64,000 nt of DNA, taken from assembly GCF_003583405.1 (NCBI RefSeq), contig NZ_QXEC01000002.1:248001-312000 (forward strand). Reading direction: 5' to 3'. The notes under the pieces are model-generated. The model worked only from the letters and a program-made list of their open reading frames with translations, made no database searches and was not told the origin of the DNA. The position numbers were made by a program, and so were the translations under genes. The DNA comes from Micromonospora radicis (GTDB lineage: Bacteria; Actinomycetota; Actinomycetes; Mycobacteriales; Micromonosporaceae). Shown piece after piece: positions 24,891 to 33,436 of the stretch (position 1 is the first letter of the stretch; every line of letters begins with the position of its first letter).

Positions 24891-25196
24891 CTAGACGAGT
24901 AAGTCCGAAGTCTGGTCAGTGGTCGTAGGGGATCAGGGACCTGGTGGTGGGCTGGCCGGTGGTCCGGTTGTGCTAGATCGCGGCGGTCTTCGCGAGGAGG
25001 CGTTGCGCGATGCGTGCCGCGACGCCTTCGATGGACAACCTGGGTGGCCGCCCGGGCCGACGTTGCCGCCCGAGCCAGTGGTCGATCTTCACGTACAGTG
25101 CGGTCAGAAGGGTGTTGAGGTCGGTCGTCACAAACTGATCCTCAACGCCCTTCGTCTATCTCCACCACTCAGGGGTGTTAGGACTTACTCGTCTAG
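24891..25196. mobile_element. Internally deleted IS982-like element (MITE-like) with perfect terminal repeats
   Basis: Terminal inverted repeats CTAGACGAGTAAGTCC (24891-24906) and GGACTTACTCGTCTAG (25181-25196) are identical over 16 bp. Between them the minus strand holds the two ends of a transposase gene joined together (see 24916-25131). CTAG at both ends could be part of the repeat or a palindromic target duplication. Its presence at the solo end (25443-25446) favours the former. The element is ~306 bp and cannot move by itself. Confidence 0.85.
24916..25131 (-). pseudogene. Transposase remnant (N- and C-terminal ends fused, internal stop)
   Basis: From GTG 25131 the frame reads TTDLNTLLTALYVKIDHWLG and RRPGRPPRLS, the start of IS982-type transposases of actinobacteria, then jumps to GVAARIAQRLLAKTAAI, an in-frame TAG, and HNRTTGQPTTRSLIPYDH, which is the transposase C-terminus. 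The whole catalytic core (DDE region) is deleted. The TAG replaces the Trp codon expected in AAIWHN. The family name rests on recognition of the two ends only. Confidence 0.75.
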
Positions 25197-25240
25197 CCGG
25201 CGACGCAGTTCGGCTGGCCGGAGGCAGACCCGTGGGTAGG

Positions 25241-25291
25241 CGTGATTTCACCCTGAAATTTTGATTTCACCGTGAAATCAACGCTCTGAAG
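25241..25291. repeat. AT-rich double palindrome, dispersed repeat copy 1
   Basis: Two palindromes lie in tandem: ATTTCA-CCC-TGAAAT (25245-25259) and a 10-bp-arm palindrome TTGATTTCAC/GTGAAATCAA around one C (25261-25281). The 51-bp block matches 49028-49078 at 43 of 51 positions, although the two are 24 kb apart. It is markedly AT-rich for this genome and lies in non-coding DNA. It may be a REP-like element or a transcription-factor site. Confidence 0.8.
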
Positions 25292-25426
25292 GTAACCCTC
25301 TCCCGGGGCTGCCAGCCACGGCGCCAGCGCGGATCATCCAATGCTGTCTATCGATCACCGACCCGCCGCACCCGACTTCGAGACACGACTAGCTAGACCT
25401 TCGCTGCGCCCGCAGCCCCGCCCCGA

Positions 25427-25446
25427 GTTAGGACTTACTCGTCTAG
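25427..25446. mobile_element. Solo terminal end of the same insertion element
   Basis: The 20 bases 25427-25446 are identical to 25177-25196, the right end of the deleted element. No matching left end follows. The CTA at 25443-25445 is the complement of the TAG stop codon of the adjacent minus-strand gene. Between the two right ends, 25197-25426 holds the AT-rich palindrome and no gene. Confidence 0.8.
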
Positions 25447-25958
25447 GGCTGGCGGGCTCGGCTGTCCGGCCCGTCCGAATCCCCGGGCGCGCCGCGCTCC
25501 GCCGGCACCAGTCGGAAGATCCGGATCTCCCGCCCGCCGGCCCGTTCGACGTACGCCTGGTAGGCCGGCCACTCGTCGAGCAGCAGTCGCCACAGCCGGT
25601 CCCGTTCGGCGCCGGTGGCCAACTCGCCGCGTACCGGCACCCGGCGGCCCGCCACGTCCACCTCGGCAGCCGGTTGGGCGCGCAGGTTGAGCGCCCAGGC
25701 CGGCTGGTGGGGCTGTCCCCAGTTGGAGCCGATCACCACGTACGCGTCCCCGTCGGGCACGTACAGCAGGGGATTGCTGCGGGGCTTGCCGGACTTGCGG
25801 CCGGTGGTGGTGATCACTAGCGACGGCACCAGCCCGAGCGCGACGACCCGTCCCCGGGTCAGCCGCCCGACGGCCCGGTCGACGGGCACGAGCAGGCGCA
25901 TGGCGGCGCCGAACCACCGGTATCGACCGACCCGGCGGGTGAGGGGTGTCAGGAACAT
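25443..25958 (-). CDS. Deazaflavin (F420)-dependent nitroreductase family protein (Ddn/DUF385-like)
   Basis: The 171-residue protein has the family core: LGLVPSLVITTTGRKSGKPRSNPLLYVPDGDAYVVIGSNWG, with TTGRKSGK..R.NPL contacting the F420 phosphates, and QPAWALNLRAQPAAEVDV. Such split-barrel proteins reduce quinones, nitroaromatics or unsaturated substrates with F420H2. The start is the ATG at 25958 (GTG 25976 possible), 20 nt after the permease gene of the same operon. Its TAG stop lies in the solo insertion-element end, and the last ~20 residues (Gly/Asp/Ser/Arg-rich) look non-native, so the C-terminus was probably redefined by the insertion. Confidence 0.88.
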   Translation of the reverse strand: MFLTPLTRRVGRYRWFGAAMRLLVPVDRAVGRLTRGRVVALGLVPSLVITTTGRKSGKPRSNPLLYVPDGDAYVVIGSNWGQPHQPAWALNLRAQPAAEVDVAGRRVPVRGELATGAERDRLWRLLLDEWPAYQAYVERAGGREIRIFRLVPAERGAPGDSDGPDSRARQP

Positions 25959-25978
25959 CCGCACAGTCTGTCGCACCG

Positions 25979-28708
25979 TCAGTCCAGTCGGCGTTCCACC
26001 GGCAGCCGGGATCGGGTGAACAGCGCCGCGCCGAGCATCGCGATCAGCGGCACCGCGACCAGCACGCCGAGGGTCAACCAGGGCACGACCAGCGGATAGG
26101 GCGGTTCGATCGGCCAGGCGGCCGCGTACCGCTGGTTGGTGAAGATCAGGACGATCACCGCCGCGCCCAGGCCGGCGACGATGCCCAGCGCCGAGCCGAG
26201 TACGGCGATCACGCCGGCCTGGCAGAGCGAGAGCAGCCGGCGTACCCCCGGACTGGCGCCGACGGCGGCGAGGGTGGACAGGTCGGCGCGGCCCTCGGCC
26301 GCGGCCAGGCCGGTGGCGATGCCCGCGGCACCCACCGTGACCACCGCGGACACCCCGGCGAGCAGGAGCAGCATCGGGGCGGTGTCGCCGAAGCCGCGCC
26401 GGTCCGAGAACTCGACGCCCAGCGACCCGAGTGGGCGGATCGCGGCGGCGAAGGCGCTCTCCTGCCTCCGTTCGATGGCGCTGTCGGTCTGGATCGCCCA
26501 GCCGATGTGTTCGCTCACCAACCCGAGCCGGTCGGCCGCGGCCCGGGACAGCAGCAGCCACTCACCGCCGAGTTCGCTGTCCAGCGCGTGGCCGGGTACG
26601 TCCAGGGTGTCCGTACGCTCCGCGACGTCGCCGTGGCCGCGCTCGACGCGCAGTTCCAGTCGGCCGTCCACCACGTAGCGCGGGTCGGTCAGCACCGCCC
26701 CACCGGCCCGCAGCACGGCGGTGGCGGCGGCGGTCTCGTCCGGCGTCGCTCCGGTGAGGACCGGCAGCGCCGCACCGTCGTCGACGGCCACCCGGAAGTA
26801 CGGACCGTGGTAGTCCTCGGGTGACCCCTGGCAGCGCCGGTCGGCCCGGGCCCGGAGTTGGTCGGTCGTACTCAGTGGTTCGCTCGCCCGCCACGGACAG
26901 GCCCGTTCGGCCGGCAGGGTCGCGGTGACCAGGCAGTTGGCCAGCTCCGGGGCGCAGCCGGCCCAGACCAGCGGGGCGATCGTCCGGGCGCCGAGGTGTT
27001 CGCGGGCGGGCTCGGCGATCTCCTCGGGCGCGGGCGGCGGGCCGTCGTCGGGTTCGCCGAAGGTGGTGACCAGCACCGTGCTGTCGGGCAGGTTGGGCCG
27101 GTACAGCACGTCGCTGCGGGCCTGTTCGCTGGCGAGCAGGAGGCCGAGCGCGACGCTGGCGGCGACCGCGGCCATCACCGCGGAGATGGCCGGCGCCGCC
27201 GAGGACCGGTTGCGGCTGGCGTCGCGGACCGCGATGCGGGGCGCCAGCGGGAGGAACCGGCCGACTCGGGCCACCAACCCCACCAGGGTCGGCGTGGCGA
27301 AGACCAGGCCGAGTTCGCCGAGCAGCAACCCGGTCAGGATGACCGACTGGGAGGTGAGCACCGCGCCGAGCGCGGCGATGCCGGCGCCACCGGTGGCCAG
27401 CAGCCCGCCGACGACCAGCCACCGGCGGGAGGGCGTCGGTGGGGTCCGCCGGCCGGCCAGCCCGGCCATCACGTCCTGCCGGGCGGCCATCCACGCCGGT
27501 GCCAGGGCGGCGAGCACCCCGGCCAGCACCGCGACCAGCGCGATCACCACGAGGGCCGCGGGCCAGACGCGGTACCCGCCGAAGCGGTACCCGAAGACGA
27601 ACTCCTCGACCAGCGGCCGGCCGGCGAAGGCCACCGCCACCCCGAGCGCGATCCCGATGGCGGCGCCGACGACGCCCAGCACCACCCCGTCGGCGAGGAC
27701 CACCCGGCGCAGCATGGCGGCGTCGCCACCGGCCACCGCGACCAGCGCGAGATCCCGCCGCCGACGCCGTACCCCGACGGCGAAGGCCGGCCCGACCAGC
27801 AACACCACCTCGAGCAGGCCGAGCCCGGCGATCAGCACCCCGACGCCGAGCCCCTCGTCCGCGACCAGGCCCGGGCTCGCCTCGTCGATGATCGTGTTCG
27901 GCGGCGGCTCGGTCGACCGGGCCGCCACCACCACACCCTCCTCGTTGAGCTGCGCGAAGAGTTCGCTGGTGAGCGGGCCGGGCAGGTCGACCAGGAACGC
28001 CGGCTCGGGGTACGGCTCGCTCGGCGGCGCACCGCTCGGATGCAGGATCACCGCCGGGCTCAGCTGGTCCGGGAACTCGCCGAGGCCGACCACCGTCCAG
28101 CCGCGGGCGTCGTCCGCGGCGGCGATCCGGTCGCCGATGCCGACGTCGAGCGAGCGCCCGGCGGCCAGGTTCACCACGATCTCGTCGGCGGCGGCCGGTG
28201 CCCGACCCGCGTGGATCCGGGCCAGCCCGTCGGCGAGCGGATCGGTGAGGTCGACCACGGAGGCGGAGAGGTCGTCGCGGACCCGGTCGCCGTCCCGGGC
28301 GGAGAACGGCAGCCAGCGCAGCACCGGCAGGATCCGACTGCCGGCCGGTAGCAGGGCGGCCACCTGCTCCACGGTGGCCGGACTCGGCATCGGCTCGGAG
28401 TCGTCCGACGCCCAGCTGGTGCCGTCGTTGCTCTGTGTCACCGGCGTCCGGGCCACCACCCGCAGTTCGGCGTCCGCGCCGGCGAGCCGCCGATCCAGGT
28501 GTTCGGCGGGGGTCAGCTGGGACATGTCCGTGCTGGCCGCGAGGAAGCTGAGCGCCAGCACCGGCAGGATGATCATCGCGAGCACCAGTGCGGTACGCCC
28601 GCGAGCCCGCGTCGCCTCCCGGCGGGCGATTCGCAGTGCGGCCCGCCACGACCCGACCAGCTCGACGCCGCGTGTCCTGCCCCGTCGCCGCCGGTCGTCG
28701 CGGCTCAC
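25979..28708 (-). CDS. FtsX-like ABC transporter permease
   Basis: The 909-residue protein has an N-terminal helix (TALVLAMIILPVLALSFLAAS, ~40-60), a large extracytoplasmic domain, three helices with the FtsX fold (~300-430), a fourth segment and second extracytoplasmic region, then three C-terminal helices (~780-890). This is the duplicated MacB/FtsX-type permease layout common in actinobacteria. The GTG start overlaps the ATPase stop (GTGA), so the two are co-translated. The likely role is export or extraction of a membrane or cell-surface molecule, powered by the ATPase. No substrate is evident. Confidence 0.9.
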   Translation of the reverse strand: MSRDDRRRRGRTRGVELVGSWRAALRIARREATRARGRTALVLAMIILPVLALSFLAASTDMSQLTPAEHLDRRLAGADAELRVVARTPVTQSNDGTSWASDDSEPMPSPATVEQVAALLPAGSRILPVLRWLPFSARDGDRVRDDLSASVVDLTDPLADGLARIHAGRAPAAADEIVVNLAAGRSLDVGIGDRIAAADDARGWTVVGLGEFPDQLSPAVILHPSGAPPSEPYPEPAFLVDLPGPLTSELFAQLNEEGVVVAARSTEPPPNTIIDEASPGLVADEGLGVGVLIAGLGLLEVVLLVGPAFAVGVRRRRRDLALVAVAGGDAAMLRRVVLADGVVLGVVGAAIGIALGVAVAFAGRPLVEEFVFGYRFGGYRVWPAALVVIALVAVLAGVLAALAPAWMAARQDVMAGLAGRRTPPTPSRRWLVVGGLLATGGAGIAALGAVLTSQSVILTGLLLGELGLVFATPTLVGLVARVGRFLPLAPRIAVRDASRNRSSAAPAISAVMAAVAASVALGLLLASEQARSDVLYRPNLPDSTVLVTTFGEPDDGPPPAPEEIAEPAREHLGARTIAPLVWAGCAPELANCLVTATLPAERACPWRASEPLSTTDQLRARADRRCQGSPEDYHGPYFRVAVDDGAALPVLTGATPDETAAATAVLRAGGAVLTDPRYVVDGRLELRVERGHGDVAERTDTLDVPGHALDSELGGEWLLLSRAAADRLGLVSEHIGWAIQTDSAIERRQESAFAAAIRPLGSLGVEFSDRRGFGDTAPMLLLLAGVSAVVTVGAAGIATGLAAAEGRADLSTLAAVGASPGVRRLLSLCQAGVIAVLGSALGIVAGLGAAVIVLIFTNQRYAAAWPIEPPYPLVVPWLTLGVLVAVPLIAMLGAALFTRSRLPVERRLD

Positions 28709-29523
28709 CGGCCGCTGCCGGAGAGCAGTGCCTCGACGCCGGCCAGCGGGGCGGTCGAGTCGACCGCCACGCCGTCGCGCAGGAACACCACCCGGTCGGC
28801 CCAGCCGGCGTGGCGGGCCTCGTGGGTGACCAGCACTCCGGCGGCGCCCGCGTCGACCCGGCGGCGCAGCAGGCGCAGTACCGCCTCGCCGGTCTGCGAG
28901 TCGAGCGCGCCCGTCGGCTCGTCGGCGAGGACCAGGCGTCGCTCGCCGACCAGCGCCCGGGCGATCGCCACCCGTTGCTGCTGCCCGCCGGAGAGCTGGT
29001 CGGGGAATCGGTCGCCCAGCTCGGACATGCCCACCTCGGTCAGCGCGTCCAGCGCGAGCCGGCGGGCCCGGCGGACGCCCGTGCCGTCCAGTTCCAGGGG
29101 CAGCGCGACGTTCTCCACCGCGGTCAGGCTGCCGATCAGGTTGAGGTGCTGGAAGATGTAGCCGATCCGGCGACGGCGCAGCCGGGCCAGGCCGTTGCGG
29201 TCCAACGTGTGCAGGGACTGCCCCTCGACGTGCACCTCACCGCTGGTCGGGCGGTCCAGGCCACCGGCGAGGGCGAGCAGGCTGGACTTGCCGGAGCCGG
29301 AGGGGCCCATCACGGCGACCAACTCGCCAGGGCGTACGGTCAGGCTCACCCCACGCAGGGCGGGTACGGCGGCCGGTCCGGTGCCGTGCGTGCGGTGCAC
29401 CGCACGCAGTTCGAGTACGGCCTCGCGGGGCGCGTCGAGCGGGCCGTGCCCGCCCGGTCCGGCATCCGGGTCAGGAACGTCCGGACCGGGGAGCGCCGGC
29501 ACGGATCCGCTGGCCGCACTCAC
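28705..29523 (-). CDS. ABC transporter ATP-binding protein (LolD/MacB type)
   Basis: The 272-residue ATPase carries Walker [17 protein letters not shown] (~72), Q-loop [12 protein letters not shown], signature [15 protein letters not shown], Walker [12 protein letters not shown] and the switch-His in [11 protein letters not shown]. The first ~35 residues are a Gly/Pro-rich extension. The GTG at 29523 overlaps the PadR stop codon, and its own stop overlaps the permease start, giving a tightly coupled PadR-ATPase-permease unit. This arrangement is typical of self-regulated export systems induced by their substrate. Confidence 0.95.
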   Translation of the reverse strand: MSAASGSVPALPGPDVPDPDAGPGGHGPLDAPREAVLELRAVHRTHGTGPAAVPALRGVSLTVRPGELVAVMGPSGSGKSSLLALAGGLDRPTSGEVHVEGQSLHTLDRNGLARLRRRRIGYIFQHLNLIGSLTAVENVALPLELDGTGVRRARRLALDALTEVGMSELGDRFPDQLSGGQQQRVAIARALVGERRLVLADEPTGALDSQTGEAVLRLLRRRVDAGAAGVLVTHEARHAGWADRVVFLRDGVAVDSTAPLAGVEALLSGSGR

Positions 29524-30101
29524 CGTCGTGCCTCCTCACCGCTGAGACCCACCGCCTCGGAGCTGGGCGCCGGGCCGTTGGCCGGGGGGCGGTGCCGCAC
29601 CAGGCTGGTCTCGCAGTGGTCGAGCCAGCGCACCTCGGCCTCGGCCTGGAACATCATCGCGTCCAGTACCAGCCGCCAGGGTAGGTCCTCGGGGCGGTCG
29701 CTCGCGTACTTCAGCCGGGTCAACTCCTGCAGGGCGCGCATGGTGGCGGTGCGTTGGGTCTGCACCACCGTCCGGACGTCCACGCCGGGGGTGGTCAGCG
29801 CCAGGGCCAGCTTGATCGCCAGCTCGTCGCGGGGACGGTCGGTCCGGCTGATCGGGGTGGCGAACCAGAGGGCCAGGTCCGCCCGTCCGGCGTCGGTGAT
29901 CTCGTACGGCCGCTGTCCGGCCTCGCTCTCCGGCAGCGGACGCACCAGACCGTCCCGTTCCAGCCGGGAGAGCGTCGTGTATACCTGCCCGATGTTCAGC
30001 GGCCAGGTCGATCCGGTCGACTCCTCGAACGCGGCGCGCAGCTGGTAGCCGTACATCTGGCCGCGTTCGAGCAACGCGAGCAGACCGTGGCGGATGGACA
30101 T
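29520..30101 (-). CDS. PadR-family repressor of the ABC operon
   Basis: The 193-residue PadR protein has the winged helix at residues 1-80 ([58 protein letters not shown]) and a C-terminal helical domain of the Vir-like PadR class. It is the first gene of a four-gene operon (PadR, ATPase, permease, Ddn-like). A near-leaderless start and a palindrome over its promoter (30110-30129) point to autorepression, with release by a ligand that the transporter exports; the ligand is unknown. Confidence 0.93.
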   Translation of the reverse strand: MSIRHGLLALLERGQMYGYQLRAAFEESTGSTWPLNIGQVYTTLSRLERDGLVRPLPESEAGQRPYEITDAGRADLALWFATPISRTDRPRDELAIKLALALTTPGVDVRTVVQTQRTATMRALQELTRLKYASDRPEDLPWRLVLDAMMFQAEAEVRWLDHCETSLVRHRPPANGPAPSSEAVGLSGEEARR

Positions 30102-30109
30102 GGAACCGG

Positions 30110-30129
30110 AGTATGCATACCTGGTATGC
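30110..30129 (-). promoter_or_regulatory. PadR operator overlapping the operon's -10 box
   Basis: GCATACC (30115-30121) and GGTATGC (30123-30129) form a perfect palindrome about T30122. On the minus strand CATACT (30110-30115) would be the -10 box, 8 nt before the ATG. The operator therefore begins at the -10 and covers the spacer, a layout suited to steric repression. Confidence 0.65.
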
Positions 30130-30189
30130 CTTCCGCAACCGGAGGGCGCCCACCGCCGCGTCTCCGGTCCCGGGCGGGCAGTTGTTGGA

Positions 30190-30618
30190 TCAGCTCGGGC
30201 GGCCCGGAAAGGCCACGGTCAGCGGGGCGATCCCGGCACTGCGCCGCCAGCGGGTCGCCCGCACCGCGTAGTCGATCAGGGCGGTCAGCGCCCGGTCCCG
30301 TTCCGCCCCCGCGCTGGCCGGCAGCACCGCCCGCCAGAACACCGCCGTCCGCTCCTCGACCTGCACCGCGAGCCGCAGGGCGCTGGCCCGGTCGGTCACC
30401 GGGAAGGGCAGCGCGTACCCGGGCCGGTCCGGCGGGACGGTGCCGCCGCCGGTGCTCAACTGCACCACGAGGGCGTCGCGGCGCGCCCGGTGGGCCGCCT
30501 CCGCCTCGACTGCGGCCTTGCGTTCGGCCTCGGCGAGGCGTACCCCGATCGGGCCGTACGCCCAGATCGCGGCGTACTCGGCGGTCAGCGCCGCGGCCAG
30601 GGCCGACTCGGCGTTCAT
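30190..30618 (-). CDS. Ferritin-like DUF4439 protein
   Basis: The 142-residue helical protein ([49 protein letters not shown]) fits the DUF4439 ferritin-like group. Candidate metal ligands (Glu in TAEYAA, Glu and His in [11 protein letters not shown], Glu in VEERTA) are spaced as in ferritin-like folds. Its ATG overlaps the end of the lipoprotein gene upstream. The same pair sits beside rimP in mycobacteria (Rv2843/Rv2844 position). No experimental function is known to me. Confidence 0.75.
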   Translation of the reverse strand: MNAESALAAALTAEYAAIWAYGPIGVRLAEAERKAAVEAEAAHRARRDALVVQLSTGGGTVPPDRPGYALPFPVTDRASALRLAVQVEERTAVFWRAVLPASAGAERDRALTALIDYAVRATRWRRSAGIAPLTVAFPGRPS

Positions 30619-31133
30619 CGCAGGGCCTCCAGGTGCGTAGCCCGGGCGGCGGCGATCGAACCGAGCAGCGCGGCCCGGTCCTCGGGTGCCGCGGCGCAGG
30701 CCGCGGTGGCCGAGTCCCGGCCCGCGCGTTCGGCCTTGCGCAGCGCCGCCAGGGTGGCGGCGCGGTCGGCCGGCGGTGTGCCGGGGGGTGTTCCGGTCGG
30801 ATCGTCGGGGGTGACGGTCGTCGACGGCAGGGCGGCGCCGATCAGCTGGGCGAGTTCGGCGGCGTGTGCCTCGTGTGCCTCGGCCAGCGGGGTGAGCCGG
30901 CCGGCGAGGTCGGGTTGGGCGGTGGCGGCGGCGCGCAGCCCGGCCGCGAGCCGCAGCGCCTCGTCGAACAGCGGGGTGAGCGGATCGGGACGTGGGGGCT
31001 CCTCCCGGTCGAGCAGGTCACAGCCGGTCAGGGGCACGCTGGCACCGCCGAGCGTCAGCAGCGCGCCGGCCCGCAGCACCGCGCGTCGGGAGAGCAGGTG
31101 GGACGATCCGTCCCGCCGAGTCGTTGAGCCCAT
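30615..31133 (-). CDS. Tat-type lipoprotein paired with ferritin-like protein
   Basis: The 172-residue protein begins with a twin-arginine-like signal ([24 protein letters not shown]) ending in the lipobox LTGC at about residue 38, so it should be an extracytoplasmic lipoprotein. The rest is Ala-rich and helical, with a Pro/Thr linker near 110-125. The start is taken as ATG 31133; an ATG at 31157 would add eight residues containing a possible promoter sequence. It is divergent from rimP and translationally coupled to the DUF4439 gene, suggesting that the two proteins act together. The substrate or function is unknown. Confidence 0.7.
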   Translation of the reverse strand: MGSTTRRDGSSHLLSRRAVLRAGALLTLGGASVPLTGCDLLDREEPPRPDPLTPLFDEALRLAAGLRAAATAQPDLAGRLTPLAEAHEAHAAELAQLIGAALPSTTVTPDDPTGTPPGTPPADRAATLAALRKAERAGRDSATAACAAAPEDRAALLGSIAAARATHLEALR

Positions 31134-31221
31134 CGCCACCGGACAAGTCAACACCATCGCGGCGGCCGGCGTACGGCGGTGGCGTCGGTGCGCCGCCCGG
31201 GCCCTCCTCGGGCCGGCGCGT

Positions 31222-31227
31222 TACGCT
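31222..31227 (+). promoter_or_regulatory. -10 element for the rimP-nusA operon
   Basis: TACGCT lies about 75 nt upstream of the rimP ATG, in the gap between rimP and the divergent lipoprotein gene. Confidence 0.4.
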
Positions 31228-31302
31228 CTGCGCAGCCACCGGCGCGTCCGCACCGGTGGCGTGCCGGCATGGTGGCCGGCGAGCAGTGGAGGGGTCCGAC
31301 AG

Positions 31303-31956
31303 ATGACGCAGCGTGGCCGTGCCACCAGAACGGCGGGGAGACCCCGCGGCGGCCCGGCGCCACGAGGCGGCCAGGGCCCCCGTGGCGACCTCGCTGCCCG
31401 GCGGGAGCGGCTACGCGCGGTGATCGCACCGGTGGTCGACGGCGCCGGCTACGACCTGGAGGACCTGTCCGTTTCCCGGGCCGGTCGCCGGCACGTGGTG
31501 CGGGTGATCGTGGACGCCGACGGCGGCGTGAACCTGGACGCGGTGGCGGACGTCTCCCGCGCGGTGTCGGCGGCGCTGGACGCGGCCGAGGAGTCCGGCG
31601 GCGACATCGTCGCCGGTGAGTACCAGCTGGAGGTCAGCTCCCCCGGGGTGGACCGTCCGCTGACGCTGCCCCGACACTGGCGGCGCAACGTCGGCCGGCT
31701 GGTCCGGGTGACCGTCCGGGGCGAGTCGGTGGCCGGCGCCCGGGCGGCGGGTGACCGGCAGGTCACCGGCCGGGTGGTCGGCGCGGACGACGAGCGCGTG
31801 GCGCTGGAGATCGACACCGAGCGGCTGGAGTTGCCCTACGCCGAGCTGGGGCCGGGTCGGGTGCAGGTCGAGTTCAGCCGCCTCGACGAGCTGCCCGAAT
31901 CAGAAGACGACGACGATGACGACGACGATGACGATGTGGAGGACGAGGAGAGGTGA
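31303..31956 (+). CDS. rimP: Ribosome maturation factor RimP
   Basis: The 217-residue protein assists 30S subunit maturation. After a basic Gly/Arg-rich N-terminal stretch (~1-33) come the RimP domains: [43 protein letters not shown] and the conserved [23 protein letters not shown]. The C-terminal Sm-like domain ends in an extreme acidic tail with ten consecutive Asp followed by VEDEER. The ATG at 31303 has a GGAGGGG site. The stop overlaps nusA, as in most bacteria. Confidence 0.95.
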   Translation: MTQRGRATRTAGRPRGGPAPRGGQGPRGDLAARRERLRAVIAPVVDGAGYDLEDLSVSRAGRRHVVRVIVDADGGVNLDAVADVSRAVSAALDAAEESGGDIVAGEYQLEVSSPGVDRPLTLPRHWRRNVGRLVRVTVRGESVAGARAAGDRQVTGRVVGADDERVALEIDTERLELPYAELGPGRVQVEFSRLDELPESEDDDDDDDDDDVEDEER

Positions 31957-32996
31957 ACATCGACCTCGCGGCGCTGCGCGCACTCGAGCGCGAGCGGGAG
32001 ATCCCGTTCGACACGATCCTCGCGGCGATCGAGACCGCGCTGCTGACCGCGTACCGGCACACCGAGGGGGCGCAGCAGCACGCCCGGGTGGAGATCGACC
32101 GCAAGAGCGGCGCGGCGCTGGTCTACGCCCAGGAGTTGGACCCGGAGGGGACCGTCGAGCGGGAGTGGGACGACACCCCGCACGACTTCGGCCGGATCGC
32201 CGCCATGACCGCCAAGCAGGTGATCCTGCAGCGGCTGCGGGAGGCGACCGACGAGGCGCACTTCGGTGAGTACGTCGGTCGGGACGGCGATCTGGTGACC
32301 GGCGTGGTGCAGGCCCACGAGGCGCGGGCGGAGAAGGGCATCGTCACCGTCGACCTGGGCAAGCTCGAGGGCGTGTTGCCGCAGTCCGAGCAGGTGCCCG
32401 GTGAGCGGTACACGCACGGTGAGCGGATCCGGTGCGTGGTGGTGCACGTGGCCAAGGGCATGCGCGGCCCGCAGATCACGCTGTCGCGTACGCATCCGAA
32501 CCTGGTGAAGAAGCTCTTCGCCCTGGAGGTGCCGGAGATCGCCGACGGTACGGTCGAGATCGGTGCGATCGCACGTGAGGCAGGTCACCGTACGAAGATC
32601 GCGGTCCGCTCCACCGCGCCCGGCGTCAACGCCAAGGGCGCCTGCATCGGCCCGATGGGGCAGCGGGTGCGGGCGGTGATGAGCGAACTGCACGGCGAGA
32701 AGATCGACATCATCGACTGGTCGGACGATCCGGCCACCTTCGTCGGCAACGCGCTCTCGCCGGCCAAGGCCCTGCGGGTCGAGGTGGTCGACCTGGCGAG
32801 CCGGGCGGCGCGGGTGACCGTGCCCGACTTCCAGTTGTCGCTCGCGATCGGGCGGGAGGGGCAGAATGCCCGGCTTGCCGCCCGGTTGACCGGTTGGCGG
32901 ATCGACATCCGGTCGGATGCGGAACAGACCGCCGCCTCCGGTCGGGCCGGTGCCGATCAGGTCCGGGAGCCGGGCGGCGCGGTCTCGGGTAGCTAG
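31953..32996 (+). CDS. nusA: Transcription termination/antitermination factor NusA
   Basis: The 347-residue NusA has the N-terminal RNA-polymerase-binding domain ([28 protein letters not shown]), an S1 domain ([32 protein letters not shown]) and two KH domains ([52 protein letters not shown]). It lacks the C-terminal acidic repeats of E. coli NusA, as is normal in actinobacteria. The GTG start overlaps the rimP stop by four bases. It controls pausing, termination and rRNA antitermination. Confidence 0.97.
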   Translation: MNIDLAALRALEREREIPFDTILAAIETALLTAYRHTEGAQQHARVEIDRKSGAALVYAQELDPEGTVEREWDDTPHDFGRIAAMTAKQVILQRLREATDEAHFGEYVGRDGDLVTGVVQAHEARAEKGIVTVDLGKLEGVLPQSEQVPGERYTHGERIRCVVVHVAKGMRGPQITLSRTHPNLVKKLFALEVPEIADGTVEIGAIAREAGHRTKIAVRSTAPGVNAKGACIGPMGQRVRAVMSELHGEKIDIIDWSDDPATFVGNALSPAKALRVEVVDLASRAARVTVPDFQLSLAIGREGQNARLAARLTGWRIDIRSDAEQTAASGRAGADQVREPGGAVSGS

Positions 32997-32999
32997 GGG

Positions 33000-33005
33000 T
33001 AGACT
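33000..33005 (+). promoter_or_regulatory. -10 element, possible leaderless ylxR transcript
   Basis: TAGACT lies immediately after the nusA stop and 7 nt before the GTG at 33013. Confidence 0.5.
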
Positions 33006-33012
33006 TCCAGCG

Positions 33013-33321
33013 GTGGTACGACGCGCGCAGCCGGAGCGCACCTGTGTGGGTTGCCGACGGCGTGCGCCGGCCAGTGAACTACTGCGGATCGTCGCGGTCG
33101 ACGAGGGGGCTGGCTACAGCCTCCGACCCGATCCGGCCCGCAGCCTGCCGGGTCGGGGAGCGAACATGCACCCGGATCCGGCCTGCTTCGCGCAGGCAGT
33201 GCGGCGTCGAGCCTTCGGGCGGGCGCTGCGCCTCGCCGGGGTTCCGGGTGACGGAGCCCTCGCGGAGTACCTGACGCGTCAACCACCACGTCCGGTCACC
33301 CGACCGGACGAGGGTCGCTAG
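33013..33321 (+). CDS. rnpM: YlxR/RnpM family RNA-binding protein (DUF448)
   Basis: The 102-residue protein shows the family signature RTCVGCRRRAPASELLRIV near the N-terminus, the P-x-P-R-like loop ARSLPGRGANMHPDPACF and a C-terminal helix RRRAFGRALR. YlxR proteins bind RNA; in Bacillus the homologue modulates RNase P. The GTG at 33013 is used because it follows a TAGACT -10 box by 7 nt and begins the conserved region; upstream in-frame starts would overlap nusA. Position between nusA and infB is universal in this gene group. Confidence 0.9.
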   Translation: MVRRAQPERTCVGCRRRAPASELLRIVAVDEGAGYSLRPDPARSLPGRGANMHPDPACFAQAVRRRAFGRALRLAGVPGDGALAEYLTRQPPRPVTRPDEGR

Positions 33322-33436
33322 CAAGGTAGGACGACCGACATGAGCACACGATGAAGTCCCAGAAATGACCAGGCTTCAAGTGCACGAGTGAGGTCGCTGC
33401 GGGTGCTGCCCGCACGACCTCGGAGTGAGGAGTGCA

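Noticed and set aside
31953..32996. Truncated NusA
   Set aside because: It lacks the acidic repeats of E. coli NusA, but S1 and both KH domains are complete and this length is normal for actinobacteria.
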